This document shows, piece after piece, positions 8,417 through 18,639 of a stretch of DNA of 64,000 bases; the first letter of the stretch is position 1, and every line of letters starts with the position of its first letter. The DNA is from JALSHZ01 sp964439815 (GTDB lineage: Bacteria > Pseudomonadota > Gammaproteobacteria > UWMA-0217): NCBI GenBank assembly GCA_964439815.1, contig CAYTPO010000142.1:1-64000 (forward strand), given 5' to 3'. The position numbers and the translations under genes were made by a program. The notes beneath the pieces were generated by a model, which had not been told where the DNA came from, searched no databases, and saw only the letters and a list, made by a program, of their open reading frames with translations.

Positions 8417-9532
8417 TCAGCTCTTTTCCCAAATATAATCCACAACTTCGAGATCGAAACCTCCGAGGGCATGAAACTTCTTCGGGGCACTGAGCAGGCG
8501 CATCTTGCGGATACCCAGATCAAGCAGAATCTGGGCGCCGACACCAAAGGTTCGCAGATCCTCTGGCGCATTGGCGGCCTTCTTCTCTTCAGATTCGGAC
8601 GGCTGACCCAGTTGGCGGATTCGTTGCACCAGATGCTGGCTCGACTCCGGCTGACGCAGGATCACCACCGCACCACACCCATCATCGGCAATACGCCGCA
8701 TCGCATCATGCAACGGCCAGCCGAATCCCTCTCCCGTTATGGCCAACTGATCCGCCAGGGAATCCTGCAGATGCACCCGTACCATGGCCGGCTGCTCACC
8801 CGCCACATCCCCCTTGACCAGCGCAAAATGGATATGCCCGGAGATATGATTCTCGTAGGTAATCAACTCGAATTCGCCAAACTCGGTTGTGATGTGCGTC
8901 TGCGCCACACGTTCGACCGACTTTTCATTCTCGACCCGATAGTGAATCAGATCCTCGATGGTGCCGATCTTGAGATCATGCTCCGCAGCAAATTTCTCCA
9001 GATCGGGCCGCCGCGCCATCGAACCATCCTCATTGAGGATTTCAACGATGACTGCTGCAGGCTCCAACCCCGCAAGCCGTGCCAGATCACAACCGGCCTC
9101 GGTATGGCCGGCGCGGGTCAATACGCCCCCGGCCTTTGCCATCAGCGGGAAGACATGCCCGGGCTGAACGATATCTTCGGGCCGGGCATTGGGTGCAATG
9201 GCCTGGCGCACCGTATGCGCCCGATCGTAGGCAGATATTCCGGTAGTGACCCCCTCGGCCGCCTCGATCGATACCGTAAAGTTGGTGCCATGCTCATCAG
9301 TCGCAGTCTCCACCATCAATGGCAGCGCCAACTGCTTGCAGCGCTCACGCGTCAGCGTCAGGCAGATCAGGCCCCGACCATACTGCGCCATGAAATTGAT
9401 GTCTTCCGGCCGGACCATCGAGGCCGCCATCAGCAGATCACCTTCGTTCTCACGATCTTCGTCATCGACGATAATGACCATTTTCCCAGCGCGAATATCG
9501 TCCAGGATATCTTCTACGGTATTGAATGCCAT
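8417..9532 (-). CDS. ribB: 3,4-dihydroxy-2-butanone-4-phosphate synthase with degenerate GTP cyclohydrolase II domain (RibBX-like)
   Basis: The N-terminal 200 residues form a DHBP synthase, which turns ribulose 5-phosphate into the four-carbon riboflavin precursor: DDEDRENEGD acidic loop, GHVFPLMAKAGGVLTRAGHTEA and a catalytic His region are present. The second half aligns with GTP cyclohydrolase II but has lost the zinc-binding Cys cluster: where the family reads an RVHSECLTGDVFGS-like segment, this one reads RVHLQDSLADQLAI. The product is therefore probably monofunctional for RibB. ATG at 9532 is chosen over a TTG at 9547; it lies 11 nt after the ribE stop. Last gene of the glyA-nrdR-ribD operon. 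Confidence 0.93.
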   Translation of the reverse strand: MAFNTVEDILDDIRAGKMVIIVDDEDRENEGDLLMAASMVRPEDINFMAQYGRGLICLTLTRERCKQLALPLMVETATDEHGTNFTVSIEAAEGVTTGISAYDRAHTVRQAIAPNARPEDIVQPGHVFPLMAKAGGVLTRAGHTEAGCDLARLAGLEPAAVIVEILNEDGSMARRPDLEKFAAEHDLKIGTIEDLIHYRVENEKSVERVAQTHITTEFGEFELITYENHISGHIHFALVKGDVAGEQPAMVRVHLQDSLADQLAITGEGFGWPLHDAMRRIADDGCGAVVILRQPESSQHLVQRIRQLGQPSESEEKKAANAPEDLRTFGVGAQILLDLGIRKMRLLSAPKKFHALGGFDLEVVDYIWEKS

Positions 9533-9543
9533 GTATTTTCCAG

Positions 9544-10227
9544 TCAACTCATCTTGCTGCCGGTCATGAAACCGGCGGAAGCCAGCAGGGTTCGGGAAAC
9601 GCCGTCATCCCCGCCGCTGTTGTCCACTTCCGCAGGCCCACCAAGCAGCAGGCGCTCCAGATATCGCGCGATGATATCGACTTCCAGATTCACCCGCGTT
9701 CCAACCGTAGCGGTATTAAGGTTGGTCTCTTCCAGCGTATGCGGGACGATATTGAGCCCAAACACATCACCATCGATACCATTCACCGTCAGGCTGATAC
9801 CCTGAACGCAGATCGAACCCTTGGCGGCAATGTAACGCAACAGCGATTCGGGAGCACGAATATCCAGGCGGATGGAGCGGCCATCATCCTTTATGGAGAC
9901 AATCTCCCCGACACCATCGACGTGGCCGCTGACCAGATGACCACCAAGCCGTGTCGTTGGCGTCAACGCCTTTTCCAGGTTGACTGGCGAACCACTCTCA
10001 AGAGCGCCTAGTGTCGTGCAGGCCAGCGTTTCATTGGAGACATCGGCCATGAAATGATCGGTGCCGAACTCGATCACCGTCAGGCAGACACCATTGACAG
10101 CGATACTGTCTCCCAGCGCGACGTCGCTCATATCCAGCTTGTTGACGCCAATATCGAAGCGCCTGTCACCACCCTGGGGTGATGAGCCACGCAGCTCGCC
10201 AACGGATTCGATGATTCCAGTAAACAT
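9544..10227 (-). CDS. ribE: Riboflavin synthase, alpha subunit
   Basis: Dismutates two 6,7-dimethyl-8-ribityllumazine molecules to riboflavin. The 227 residues hold two lumazine-binding repeats: MFTGIIESVGEL ... GDSIAVNGVCLTV ... LGGHLVSGHVDGVGEI, and IAAKGSICVQGISLTVNGIDGDVFGLNIVPHTLEETNL. The start codon shares one base with the stop of the upstream proteasome homolog (TGATG), so translation is probably coupled. The 11-residue C-terminal tail beyond the second repeat region is slightly long for the family. Confidence 0.96.
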   Translation of the reverse strand: MFTGIIESVGELRGSSPQGGDRRFDIGVNKLDMSDVALGDSIAVNGVCLTVIEFGTDHFMADVSNETLACTTLGALESGSPVNLEKALTPTTRLGGHLVSGHVDGVGEIVSIKDDGRSIRLDIRAPESLLRYIAAKGSICVQGISLTVNGIDGDVFGLNIVPHTLEETNLNTATVGTRVNLEVDIIARYLERLLLGGPAEVDNSGGDDGVSRTLLASAGFMTGSKMS

Positions 10228-10820
10228 CAGGTCAGTACCATTTCAGGGTTATGTTGATCCAGCGTCACACAATAGCAACTCAGCGGCAAGGCCGTGGTGG
10301 TGCTGAATTCAGCGCTGGCGGTGATCGCAGCCCGGGCGATCGCTTGCGCATCATCCAGGCGATCATAGAGGGCATGCATCGCGCCCAGGGCAAACTCCGA
10401 TCCCGAGCCGATGGCCCAGAAACGGGTGTATTCAAACACTTCGCGCAGGGAAAAAACCCCGAAAATGCCTTTTCTGTTGATCAGCAGCGCATCGATATGC
10501 GTCGACTCATAGGCATCATCCTCATCCTCCTTGGGATTGAGGAAGTATTGCTCCTTCAATACCGGGTGGAGCTTGCGGAAACTGTCAAAGATCTTGCGCC
10601 GCCCGAGAAATTCCAGATCATCGAGGCTTTCACAGGCACTTTCCAGCACCATCTGGTGTGCCGCGCTGCCAACGATACCGATATGGCTCTCGTGAGTATG
10701 AAAGACCTTGTCACTGGCCGCATCAAGCTTTGCACTCTGGCGGGTATCGCCAAAGGTGGTCAGACTGTCAGCGGCAATACAGGCCTTGTCGTTCTTGCGT
10801 ACCACGACTATGGTTGACAT
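10227..10820 (-). CDS. Proteasome-type Ntn hydrolase, BPH-like (bacterial proteasome homolog), predicted Ser nucleophile
   Basis: A 197-residue protein of the HslV/proteasome beta superfamily. MSTIVVVRKNDKACIAADS aligns with the HslV start, and Asp17 (counted from the residue after Met) is kept. A Lys near residue 37 could be the counterpart of HslV Lys33. The segments TFGDTRQS, IGIVGSAAH, YESTHIDALL and FWAIGSGSEFALGAMHA recall the BPH group described from betaproteobacteria rather than true HslV; no hslU lies nearby. After Met removal the N-terminal residue is Ser, not the usual Thr. It overlaps ribD by 13 bp and ribE by 1 bp, so it is co-translated with riboflavin genes. Function and substrates are unknown. 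Confidence 0.8.
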   Translation of the reverse strand: MSTIVVVRKNDKACIAADSLTTFGDTRQSAKLDAASDKVFHTHESHIGIVGSAAHQMVLESACESLDDLEFLGRRKIFDSFRKLHPVLKEQYFLNPKEDEDDAYESTHIDALLINRKGIFGVFSLREVFEYTRFWAIGSGSEFALGAMHALYDRLDDAQAIARAAITASAEFSTTTALPLSCYCVTLDQHNPEMVLT

Positions 10821-11935
10821 GCGGGCCTCGCGGTAATGCGCCAGTCTTGTCCAACCGGCATGATTTCCCGGATCTGTAGTGCGATTCTTTCATTCATGGT
10901 CGAGATACCGGGAAGCGTAGCCAGCCCCCTGCCCTGATCGCCCATCAGGTGCGGCGCCATATAGACGATCAATTCATCAACCAGTGACTGCTCCAGCAAC
11001 GCTCCGGCAAGTGTGGCCCCTGCCTCGACATGACATTCATTGACCTCGTGTTCGGCCAGCACCTTCAGCACCAACGGCAAATCCAGCCGATCATGCTCAT
11101 GCTGCCGGGGTATCCGTACCAGCGCTGCGCCTCGCGCGATCAGCGTCTGCTGACGCCGTGCATCATCACAATCATGAATGATCAATACCCGCCCCTCGAC
11201 ACGCAGAATATTGGCATCGGGCGGGGTCCGCAAATCGCTGTCCAGAATGACACGCAGCGGTTGAGAAGGTGGTAGGGCACTACCCAGTACGGCGGGTGAA
11301 ATCCGGAGGTTCATCGAAGGATTGTCCGCCAGTACGGTACCAATGCCCGTCATGATCGCGCCACTGCGGGCGCGCAACCGCTGCACATCCTCACGCGCGG
11401 CAGGGCCGGTGATCCACATGCTCTCGCCCGATGCCATCGCGGTGCGCCCATCCAGACTCATCGCCATCTTGACCCGGACCCAGGGCCGCCCGACCGTCAT
11501 GCGCTTGATGAAACCGGGATTGAGCGCCCTCGCCTCGGCTTCCAGCAAACCGCAGTCCACCGCAATCCCCTGATCGCGCAACTGGCGAATACCTCTGCCG
11601 GATACCAGCGGGTTGGGGTCTTCCATCGCAACCACAACGCGCGCGACGCGCGCTTGAATGAGTGACCGGGTACAGGGGCCTGTCTTGCCGGTGTGACTGC
11701 AGGGTTCCAGCGTGACATAGGCGGTGGCACCGCGGGCGGCATCCCCGGCAGCAACCAGGGCATTGATTTCCGCATGAGGCCCACCCGCATACTGATGATG
11801 GCCCTCACCAACGATTACCCCCTCCCGAACCAGCACGCAACCGACCCGAGGGTTGGGCTGCGTCGTATAGAGCCCACGCTTTGCCAATCGCAGCGCACGG
11901 GCCATCATGGCATGATCGGTTGCAGTAAACGGCAC
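10808..11935 (-). CDS. ribD: Bifunctional riboflavin deaminase/reductase
   Basis: Carries out the second and third steps from the GTP-derived pyrimidine: deamination, then reduction of the ribosyl side chain. The N-terminal deaminase (about 1-145) has the zinc site HAEINAL plus TLEPCSHTGKTGPC. The reductase domain starts near VRVKMAMSLDGRTA and ends with VEAGATLAGALLEQSLVDELIVYMAPHLMG. The 375 residues are usual. GTG start, two bases after the nrdR stop. The downstream proteasome homolog begins inside its last codons. Confidence 0.96.
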   Translation of the reverse strand: MPFTATDHAMMARALRLAKRGLYTTQPNPRVGCVLVREGVIVGEGHHQYAGGPHAEINALVAAGDAARGATAYVTLEPCSHTGKTGPCTRSLIQARVARVVVAMEDPNPLVSGRGIRQLRDQGIAVDCGLLEAEARALNPGFIKRMTVGRPWVRVKMAMSLDGRTAMASGESMWITGPAAREDVQRLRARSGAIMTGIGTVLADNPSMNLRISPAVLGSALPPSQPLRVILDSDLRTPPDANILRVEGRVLIIHDCDDARRQQTLIARGAALVRIPRQHEHDRLDLPLVLKVLAEHEVNECHVEAGATLAGALLEQSLVDELIVYMAPHLMGDQGRGLATLPGISTMNERIALQIREIMPVGQDWRITARPACQP

Positions 11936-11937
11936 CG

Positions 11938-12438
11938 CTATTCGGCATCCAGAAAGGACGTCTGATGCTTGCGCATTTCCGGCGACAGATCCTTTTCGAG
12001 GCGCTCGATGGTTTCACGAAAGGCATCCATGTCATCAAAACTGAGATACACCGAAGCAAAGCGGATATAGGCAACCTGATCCAGATTGCGCAGCTCTTCC
12101 ATGACCCATTCACCAACCCTGGCAGCAGGAATTTCGCGTATGCCGCTACTCAGCAGCTTGTACTTTATCCTGCTGACGGCGGCATCGACATCCTCGGTCC
12201 TGACCGGCCGTTTTTCCAGAGAGCGCTCGATACCACTGAGCAATTTCTGCTCATCGAATGCCTCACGTCTGCCATCGCGCTTGACCAGGCGCGGCAGATT
12301 CAGTTCGGCTGTCTCGTAGGTCGTAAAACGTTCGGAACACTCCAGGCACTGGCGACGGCGTCGCACCTGCGAACCCTCATTCGCCAATCTGGAGTCGATG
12401 ACCTTGGTTTCAGTCGCCTTGCAGAATGGACAGCGCAT
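11938..12438 (-). CDS. nrdR: Transcriptional repressor NrdR
   Basis: ATP/dATP-sensing repressor of ribonucleotide reductase genes. The N-terminal zinc ribbon has Cys3, Cys6, Cys31 and Cys34 (MRCPFC ... CLECSERFTTYE), and an ATP-cone covers about residues 49-139 (VKRDGRREAFDEQKLLSGI). The 166 residues are slightly longer than the common 150-155. It begins six bases after the glyA stop and leads into ribD, the usual proteobacterial neighbour. Confidence 0.96.
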   Translation of the reverse strand: MRCPFCKATETKVIDSRLANEGSQVRRRRQCLECSERFTTYETAELNLPRLVKRDGRREAFDEQKLLSGIERSLEKRPVRTEDVDAAVSRIKYKLLSSGIREIPAARVGEWVMEELRNLDQVAYIRFASVYLSFDDMDAFRETIERLEKDLSPEMRKHQTSFLDAE

Positions 12439-12444
12439 GGCAGA

Positions 12445-13707
12445 TCAATCGGCCTTCTGATAGACGGGCAACCGCCCACAGATAGCCAGCACCTTCTCCC
12501 GGACCTCTGCAATTACCGTCTCGTTGTCGATATCATCAAGCACATCGCAGATCCAGCCAGCCAACTCGCGCGAGTCGGCTTCGCTGAAACCCCGTGTGGT
12601 GATGGCGGGAGAGCCAATACGGATGCCACTGGTCACGAAAGGCGACTCGGGATCATTGGGCACCGAATTCTTGTTAACGGTGATATTGGCGCTGCCCAGT
12701 GCAGCATCCGCCTGCTTGCCTGTCATGGGCTTGTCGATCAAATCCACCAGGAACAGGTGGTTGTCGGTACCGCCGGAAACGATGTTGTAACCGCGCGTCA
12801 TCATAGTATCGGCCATGGCCCGCGCATTGGTGACAACCTGCTGCTGATAGGTCTTGAAATCAGGCTCCAGCGCCTCCTTGAAGGCCACCGCCTTGGCTGC
12901 AATCACATGCATCAGCGGGCCACCTTGGGTACCGGGAAAGACCAGCGAATTGAGCTTCTTCTCGATCTCAGGATTGGATTTGGCCAGAATGATACCGCCA
13001 CGTGGTCCGCGCAGCGTCTTGTGGGTCGTCGACGTAGTGACATCGGCAATCGCGACCGGGCTGGGGTAGACACCCGCCGCCACCAGTCCGGCGACGTGCG
13101 CCATGTCGACAAACAGATAGGCGCCAACCGCATCGGCAATCTCGCGGAACCTCTGCCAGTCCACGACGCGCGAGTAGGCGGAAAACCCCGCCACGACCAT
13201 TTTCGGCTTGTGCTCCCGTGCCAGCCGCTCGACCTCATCGTAATCGATCTCGCCGGTTTCGGCATTCAGACCGTACTGCACCGCATTGAACAACTTGCCG
13301 GAAAAATTGACTTTCGCACCATGCGTCAGATGTCCACCGTGCGCCAGGCTCATGCCCAGAATGGTGTCGCCGGCATTGAGCAGCGCCAGATAGACCGCCG
13401 CGTTGGCCTGGGAGCCGGAATGTGGCTGGACGTTGGCATAATCGGCGTCGAATAGCGTCTTGACACGATCGATGGCCAGCTGTTCGGCGATATCGACATA
13501 CTCGCAGCCCCCGTAGTAACGCTTGTGGGGATAACCTTCCGCATATTTGTTGGTCAACACCGAGCCCTGTGCCTCCATGACCCGGGGGCTGGTGTAATTC
13601 TCGGAGGCAATCAGTTCTATATGCTCTTCCTGGCGGCGCTCCTCATTGGTCATCGCAGCCCACAGTTCATCATCGTAACCGGCAATCGTCATATCAGCTG
13701 AAAACAT
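12445..13707 (-). CDS. glyA: Serine hydroxymethyltransferase
   Basis: PLP enzyme converting serine and tetrahydrofolate to glycine and 5,10-methylene-THF. With the ATG at 13707 it has 420 residues, as in E. coli. That start has a strong Shine-Dalgarno (GGAGG inside the palindrome CCTCCGGAGG, 13714-13723); the frame stays open far upstream but that part is not conserved. Motifs: EEHIELIASENYTSPRVM, the PLP-lysine segment TTSTTHKTLRGPRGG and FPGTQGGPLMHVIAAKAVA. First gene of a six-gene operon through ribBA. Confidence 0.97.
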   Translation of the reverse strand: MFSADMTIAGYDDELWAAMTNEERRQEEHIELIASENYTSPRVMEAQGSVLTNKYAEGYPHKRYYGGCEYVDIAEQLAIDRVKTLFDADYANVQPHSGSQANAAVYLALLNAGDTILGMSLAHGGHLTHGAKVNFSGKLFNAVQYGLNAETGEIDYDEVERLAREHKPKMVVAGFSAYSRVVDWQRFREIADAVGAYLFVDMAHVAGLVAAGVYPSPVAIADVTTSTTHKTLRGPRGGIILAKSNPEIEKKLNSLVFPGTQGGPLMHVIAAKAVAFKEALEPDFKTYQQQVVTNARAMADTMMTRGYNIVSGGTDNHLFLVDLIDKPMTGKQADAALGSANITVNKNSVPNDPESPFVTSGIRIGSPAITTRGFSEADSRELAGWICDVLDDIDNETVIAEVREKVLAICGRLPVYQKAD

Positions 13708-13741
13708 GGATGCCTCCGGAGGCAATTTGAATTGGAGCGCG

Positions 13742-13770
13742 ATTATACAATTTTTTGCGGTCTGAGGAAG
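13742..13770 (-). promoter_or_regulatory. Candidate glyA operon promoter
   Basis: A consensus TATAAT (minus strand, 13742-13747) lies 35 bp upstream of the glyA ATG, within an otherwise A/T-rich segment. The -35 region about 17 bp away (near 13765-13770, CTTCCT) matches poorly, so an activator may be needed. The transcript would have a leader of roughly 30 nt containing the Shine-Dalgarno palindrome. Confidence 0.45.
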
Positions 13771-13963
13771 GCCTGCATACCGTATATAGTGGATCACAAC
13801 CCCCTCGTGCACTTCACGTAAAAAACCCACCGGGGAACTAATCCCCTGCCTCCGACTCTTAAGCTGGAAACACACCCTGCCATCGCCACGTGACCCTCGG
13901 GATTCGGGCCACACCGGTATCGGTGTTTCACACTTAAACCAGATATAAAGTGAATAATAAGGA

Positions 13964-14773
13964 ATGTCCAGAATCTTATTGATTACCATGGAATTATTGG
14001 TAGTCTCGCTGATCAGTTGGTACTGCGTCACACGGGAAGCAAGTGACATTGAAGCCGACCTCTCGATGCGTACGATGGCTGCGTTGAACTATATCGGCCT
14101 GAGTTCACCACAGATTCTCATGTCCGGACAGACCGTTACGCTACGCGGAGCCATCGCATCCGCAGACGACCGTGAACAGGCGGAAAACGCGGCAGCCAAC
14201 GTCTGGGGTGTCAGTCGGGTCGTCAATGAATTGCAGATACCCACGGCAACACAACAACCACCCCAACCACCCGTCATCAGGGATACCAACGAAGCCGACC
14301 TCTCCCGGATCACCGCATCCAGCCCCGCACAAGACCACTCCAACGCGGACATTTCTCCGGGAGACCCTACCGACCAGTGCAACCGACAATTGGCAGATAT
14401 CGTCAATAAACGGAAAGTGGCTTTCTCGCTGGGCAGCCATGAGCTGAACGACGCTTCACTGCCCCTGCTGGATGCAGTAGCCAATCTGCTGTCCCGCTGC
14501 CCGAACCGGACGCTCAGAATAGAAGGTCACACCGATGGTGAGGGGGACGAGGCAGACAATCTGGCACTGAGCGAAGCACGGGCCCGCAGCGTCGCCAACT
14601 ATCTGCAGTCACATGGCATCTCCAGCACGCGCATCAGCATCCATGGCATGGGGGAGTCCAGGCCAATTGCAAGCAATACGACAGTGGCAGGTCGGGAGAA
14701 AAATCGTCGCATCGAGTTCATCCTCCTTCCCGCCAATCCCTCCACCAACAATCACATCGACAGGAAACCGTAA
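13964..14773 (+). CDS. Membrane-anchored BON-OmpA peptidoglycan-binding protein
   Basis: An N-terminal hydrophobic segment (residues 3-20) anchors or exports the protein. A BON-like domain follows (about 35-95: MSGQTVTLRGAIASADDRE ... WGVSRVVNELQIP), then a Pro/Asp-rich linker. A C-terminal OmpA-like domain (about 145-260) has RIEGHTDGEGDEADN, LSEARARSVANYL and GREKNRRIEFIL, the peptidoglycan contact motifs. This order resembles that of mycobacterial OmpATb. Four bases later begins a coiled-coil membrane protein, likely a partner. Start uncertain: an in-frame ATG at 13988 is possible. Confidence 0.8.
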   Translation: MSRILLITMELLVVSLISWYCVTREASDIEADLSMRTMAALNYIGLSSPQILMSGQTVTLRGAIASADDREQAENAAANVWGVSRVVNELQIPTATQQPPQPPVIRDTNEADLSRITASSPAQDHSNADISPGDPTDQCNRQLADIVNKRKVAFSLGSHELNDASLPLLDAVANLLSRCPNRTLRIEGHTDGEGDEADNLALSEARARSVANYLQSHGISSTRISIHGMGESRPIASNTTVAGREKNRRIEFILLPANPSTNNHIDRKP

Positions 14774-14776
14774 GGC

Positions 14777-15532
14777 ATGACTTACCTCATTACCAAAATG
14801 CTCTTGTGCCTGCTGTTCACCCTGCTGCTGGGGCTGCTGATTGGTTGGCAATTGCGTGGATTCACCTACCGGCACCGCGACACGGTTCTGTCCGAGGAGC
14901 TGCAGGAGGCCAACGACCACCTGCTGCAAACCGAAAAGGAGCGGGATGCACTGTTCCTGAAACTGGAGCGGATGGAACAGGATAATCTGGACCTCAACAC
15001 CCGTCTGATGAACATCTCGATACCATCGGACGATCCGTCGACTGTGGAGCTGGAGAATATTGCCCGACGCCTGCAGAAGCTGGAAGAGGCCAATCTGGCT
15101 CTCAAATCGCGGGTGGATGGCATCGACAGCCAGAGCGGCAACTATCCCCTGGCTGAAATCGAGCGCCTGACAGCCGAAGAGGTGGCCCTGTTCGAGCGTG
15201 TTGGCATCGACAACACCCAGGCGCTGCTGGAGGAAGGGGCAACCCCGGAAGGGCGCCAGGACATTGCTGCCCGTACGGGTATCGACGAGGCAGAGATTCG
15301 CCATCTGACCACCATTGCAGACCTGCTAAGGGTTCCCGGCATCACCGGCTCCTTCGCCAACCTGATTGCCGCAACCGGCATCGAGTCCGTTTCCCACCTG
15401 AGTGAACAGAAACCCTACCAGTTTGCCCTCAAGCTCAAGGAAATCAACACGGAGCTGCAGCTCCTCCCCACCTGCCCCGGAGCCACAACCGTCAGCCAAT
15501 GGGTCGACGAAGCCGCACAACTGCAAGCTTAA
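14777..15532 (+). CDS. Membrane-anchored coiled-coil protein with C-terminal DUF4332-like helix-hairpin-helix domain
   Basis: 251 residues. One membrane helix near residues 5-25 (LLCLLFTLLLGLLIGW), then a coiled coil (about 37-115, Glu/Leu-rich heptads), then a helical domain (about 125-235) with paired hairpin motifs FERVGIDNTQALLEEG and LADLLRVPGI-type turns typical of DUF4332 proteins. Such domains resemble DNA-binding helix-hairpin-helix folds, but the role of the family is not known to me. It starts three bases after the BON-OmpA gene, suggesting a two-gene unit at the cell envelope. Confidence 0.7.
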   Translation: MTYLITKMLLCLLFTLLLGLLIGWQLRGFTYRHRDTVLSEELQEANDHLLQTEKERDALFLKLERMEQDNLDLNTRLMNISIPSDDPSTVELENIARRLQKLEEANLALKSRVDGIDSQSGNYPLAEIERLTAEEVALFERVGIDNTQALLEEGATPEGRQDIAARTGIDEAEIRHLTTIADLLRVPGITGSFANLIAATGIESVSHLSEQKPYQFALKLKEINTELQLLPTCPGATTVSQWVDEAAQLQA

Positions 15533-15639
15533 GTCAGGTTCGATGGAGTAGTAGATGTCGGGGGAAACCCACCCGTCACTTGTCCCTGACAACTCAATAC
15601 TGAATAATCACGGTTCCTTTCAAAAACTTACCGTGCAGT

Positions 15640-17307
<1,668 letters not shown>

Positions 17308-18597
17308 ATGAGCGACACCACCAGCGAACACTTTCTTCCGGTCAGCCGCTTTGCACTGCTGGCGAAGCTGCGCGAAGCAGGCCAGTGGGACGAGGATGAG
17401 CAGGCGTCCTGCGAGCAGCTTTACCAGTATCTGTCACTGTGGAAACACCAGACCTTTCGCCGCGAGCTGCAACTGCTGAAACGCAGCTTTCTGCCTTTCA
17501 GCCCCGACCGCGATACCCATGCCATTCTCGACTACTCTGCGGAGGAGTCGGCGACGTTGCAACAAACCCTGCTGTCGCACCTCCGAGGCTTGCTGCAACA
17601 GGCCAATTACACTGCCATCACACTGGACGACCTGCAACAAATCTTCAACGTCGACTCGCCTTACGGACTGCAGCTGAAGGTGGATCTGAGTGAATTCGAC
17701 GAAGTGCTGCTGTACGCCCGCGGCTCCCAACAGGTCACCAAGAGCATCCGCCACTGGAAAAGCCTGTTTCTGAAGAAGGTACCAATTGAAGTACCGGTAT
17801 ATCAGCGCCTATTCCTGCTGCTCAAGCTCAAGCCTGCGGAGACGCGCATCAGCGAGATCATGCGCAATGAAGCGGTCGGTGAGAAAAAGGCCAGGAAGAA
17901 ACTGCGGCGCTACCGGGAAAACCTGCCGGACAATATCTCCGGTGATCACATCATCATCAAGCTCTTCAAGAACATCCCCCGGGCCGATCTGGAAATGCTG
18001 TTTCCCAATACCCAGGTCAAGCTGAAGACGTTCGACAAACTCAAGCTGGGTATCACCGCCGGTGGCGGTACCATCGGTAGCGTCACGGCCACCGCAACCA
18101 AACTGGCTGCAGCAGCCAACCCGACCACGGCAGCGGCCGCGCTGGCCGGTCTGGTGGGTGTGGTATTTCGCCAGGTCATGAAATTCTTTGGCCAGCGCAC
18201 CAAATACATGATGGTGTTGGCACAGAATCTCTATTTTCACAATCTGGCCAATAATCGTGCCGCGCTCACCCTGCTGACCGATCGCGCTGAAGAGGAGGCC
18301 TTCAAGAACACGCTACTGGCCTACTTCATTCTGCATCAGCAAGGGGCCGCCGCAGACAAGGCCGAGTTGCAGCAGCGCACCGAGAATTTCATTCGTGATG
18401 CCTTTGCAGTCAGCATACGATTCGATGTCGATTCAGCCATCACCAGCCTGCGGGATGACAAGCTGATCACCAATGACAAAAAACTGCAGGCCATCCCCCC
18501 CGCAGCCGCTTGTCAGCAGCTGGAAATGCACTGGCAGAACCATATCAAGACACTCATCCAGCCGGACAACAACGACGAAGATGCTCTGGAAGCATAA
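17308..18597 (+). CDS. DUF3754 (TMEM143-like) membrane protein
   Basis: 429 residues, no enzyme motif recognised. The N-terminal 240 residues are soluble and charged; a Gly/Ala-rich stretch (about 250-290, GITAGGGTIGSVTATATKLAAAANPTTAAAALAG in outline) forms a likely membrane hairpin, followed by a conserved segment with TKYMMVLAQNLYFHNLANN. This layout matches DUF3754 proteins, which include eukaryotic TMEM143; no biochemical role is established to my knowledge. It abuts ettA with no gap and is followed 42 bp later by the HerA-like ATPase. Confidence 0.7.
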   Translation: MSDTTSEHFLPVSRFALLAKLREAGQWDEDEQASCEQLYQYLSLWKHQTFRRELQLLKRSFLPFSPDRDTHAILDYSAEESATLQQTLLSHLRGLLQQANYTAITLDDLQQIFNVDSPYGLQLKVDLSEFDEVLLYARGSQQVTKSIRHWKSLFLKKVPIEVPVYQRLFLLLKLKPAETRISEIMRNEAVGEKKARKKLRRYRENLPDNISGDHIIIKLFKNIPRADLEMLFPNTQVKLKTFDKLKLGITAGGGTIGSVTATATKLAAAANPTTAAAALAGLVGVVFRQVMKFFGQRTKYMMVLAQNLYFHNLANNRAALTLLTDRAEEEAFKNTLLAYFILHQQGAAADKAELQQRTENFIRDAFAVSIRFDVDSAITSLRDDKLITNDKKLQAIPPAAACQQLEMHWQNHIKTLIQPDNNDEDALEA

Positions 18598-18639
18598 CGC
18601 AGCAGCCGCCACCCACGAATAACCCAGAAGGAGACTCCC

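Noticed and set aside
8471..9805. A 444-codon open frame on the plus strand
   Set aside because: It is antisense to ribBA and ribE, both certain; composition is His/Arg-rich, typical of a shadow frame.
9544..12438. An FMN riboswitch controlling the riboflavin genes
   Set aside because: The genes are packed with overlaps from glyA onward, leaving no leader long enough for an RFN element.
11965..13455. A 496-codon open frame on the plus strand
   Set aside because: It lies opposite glyA and nrdR, has no recognisable domain, and reflects the codon bias of the genes beneath it.
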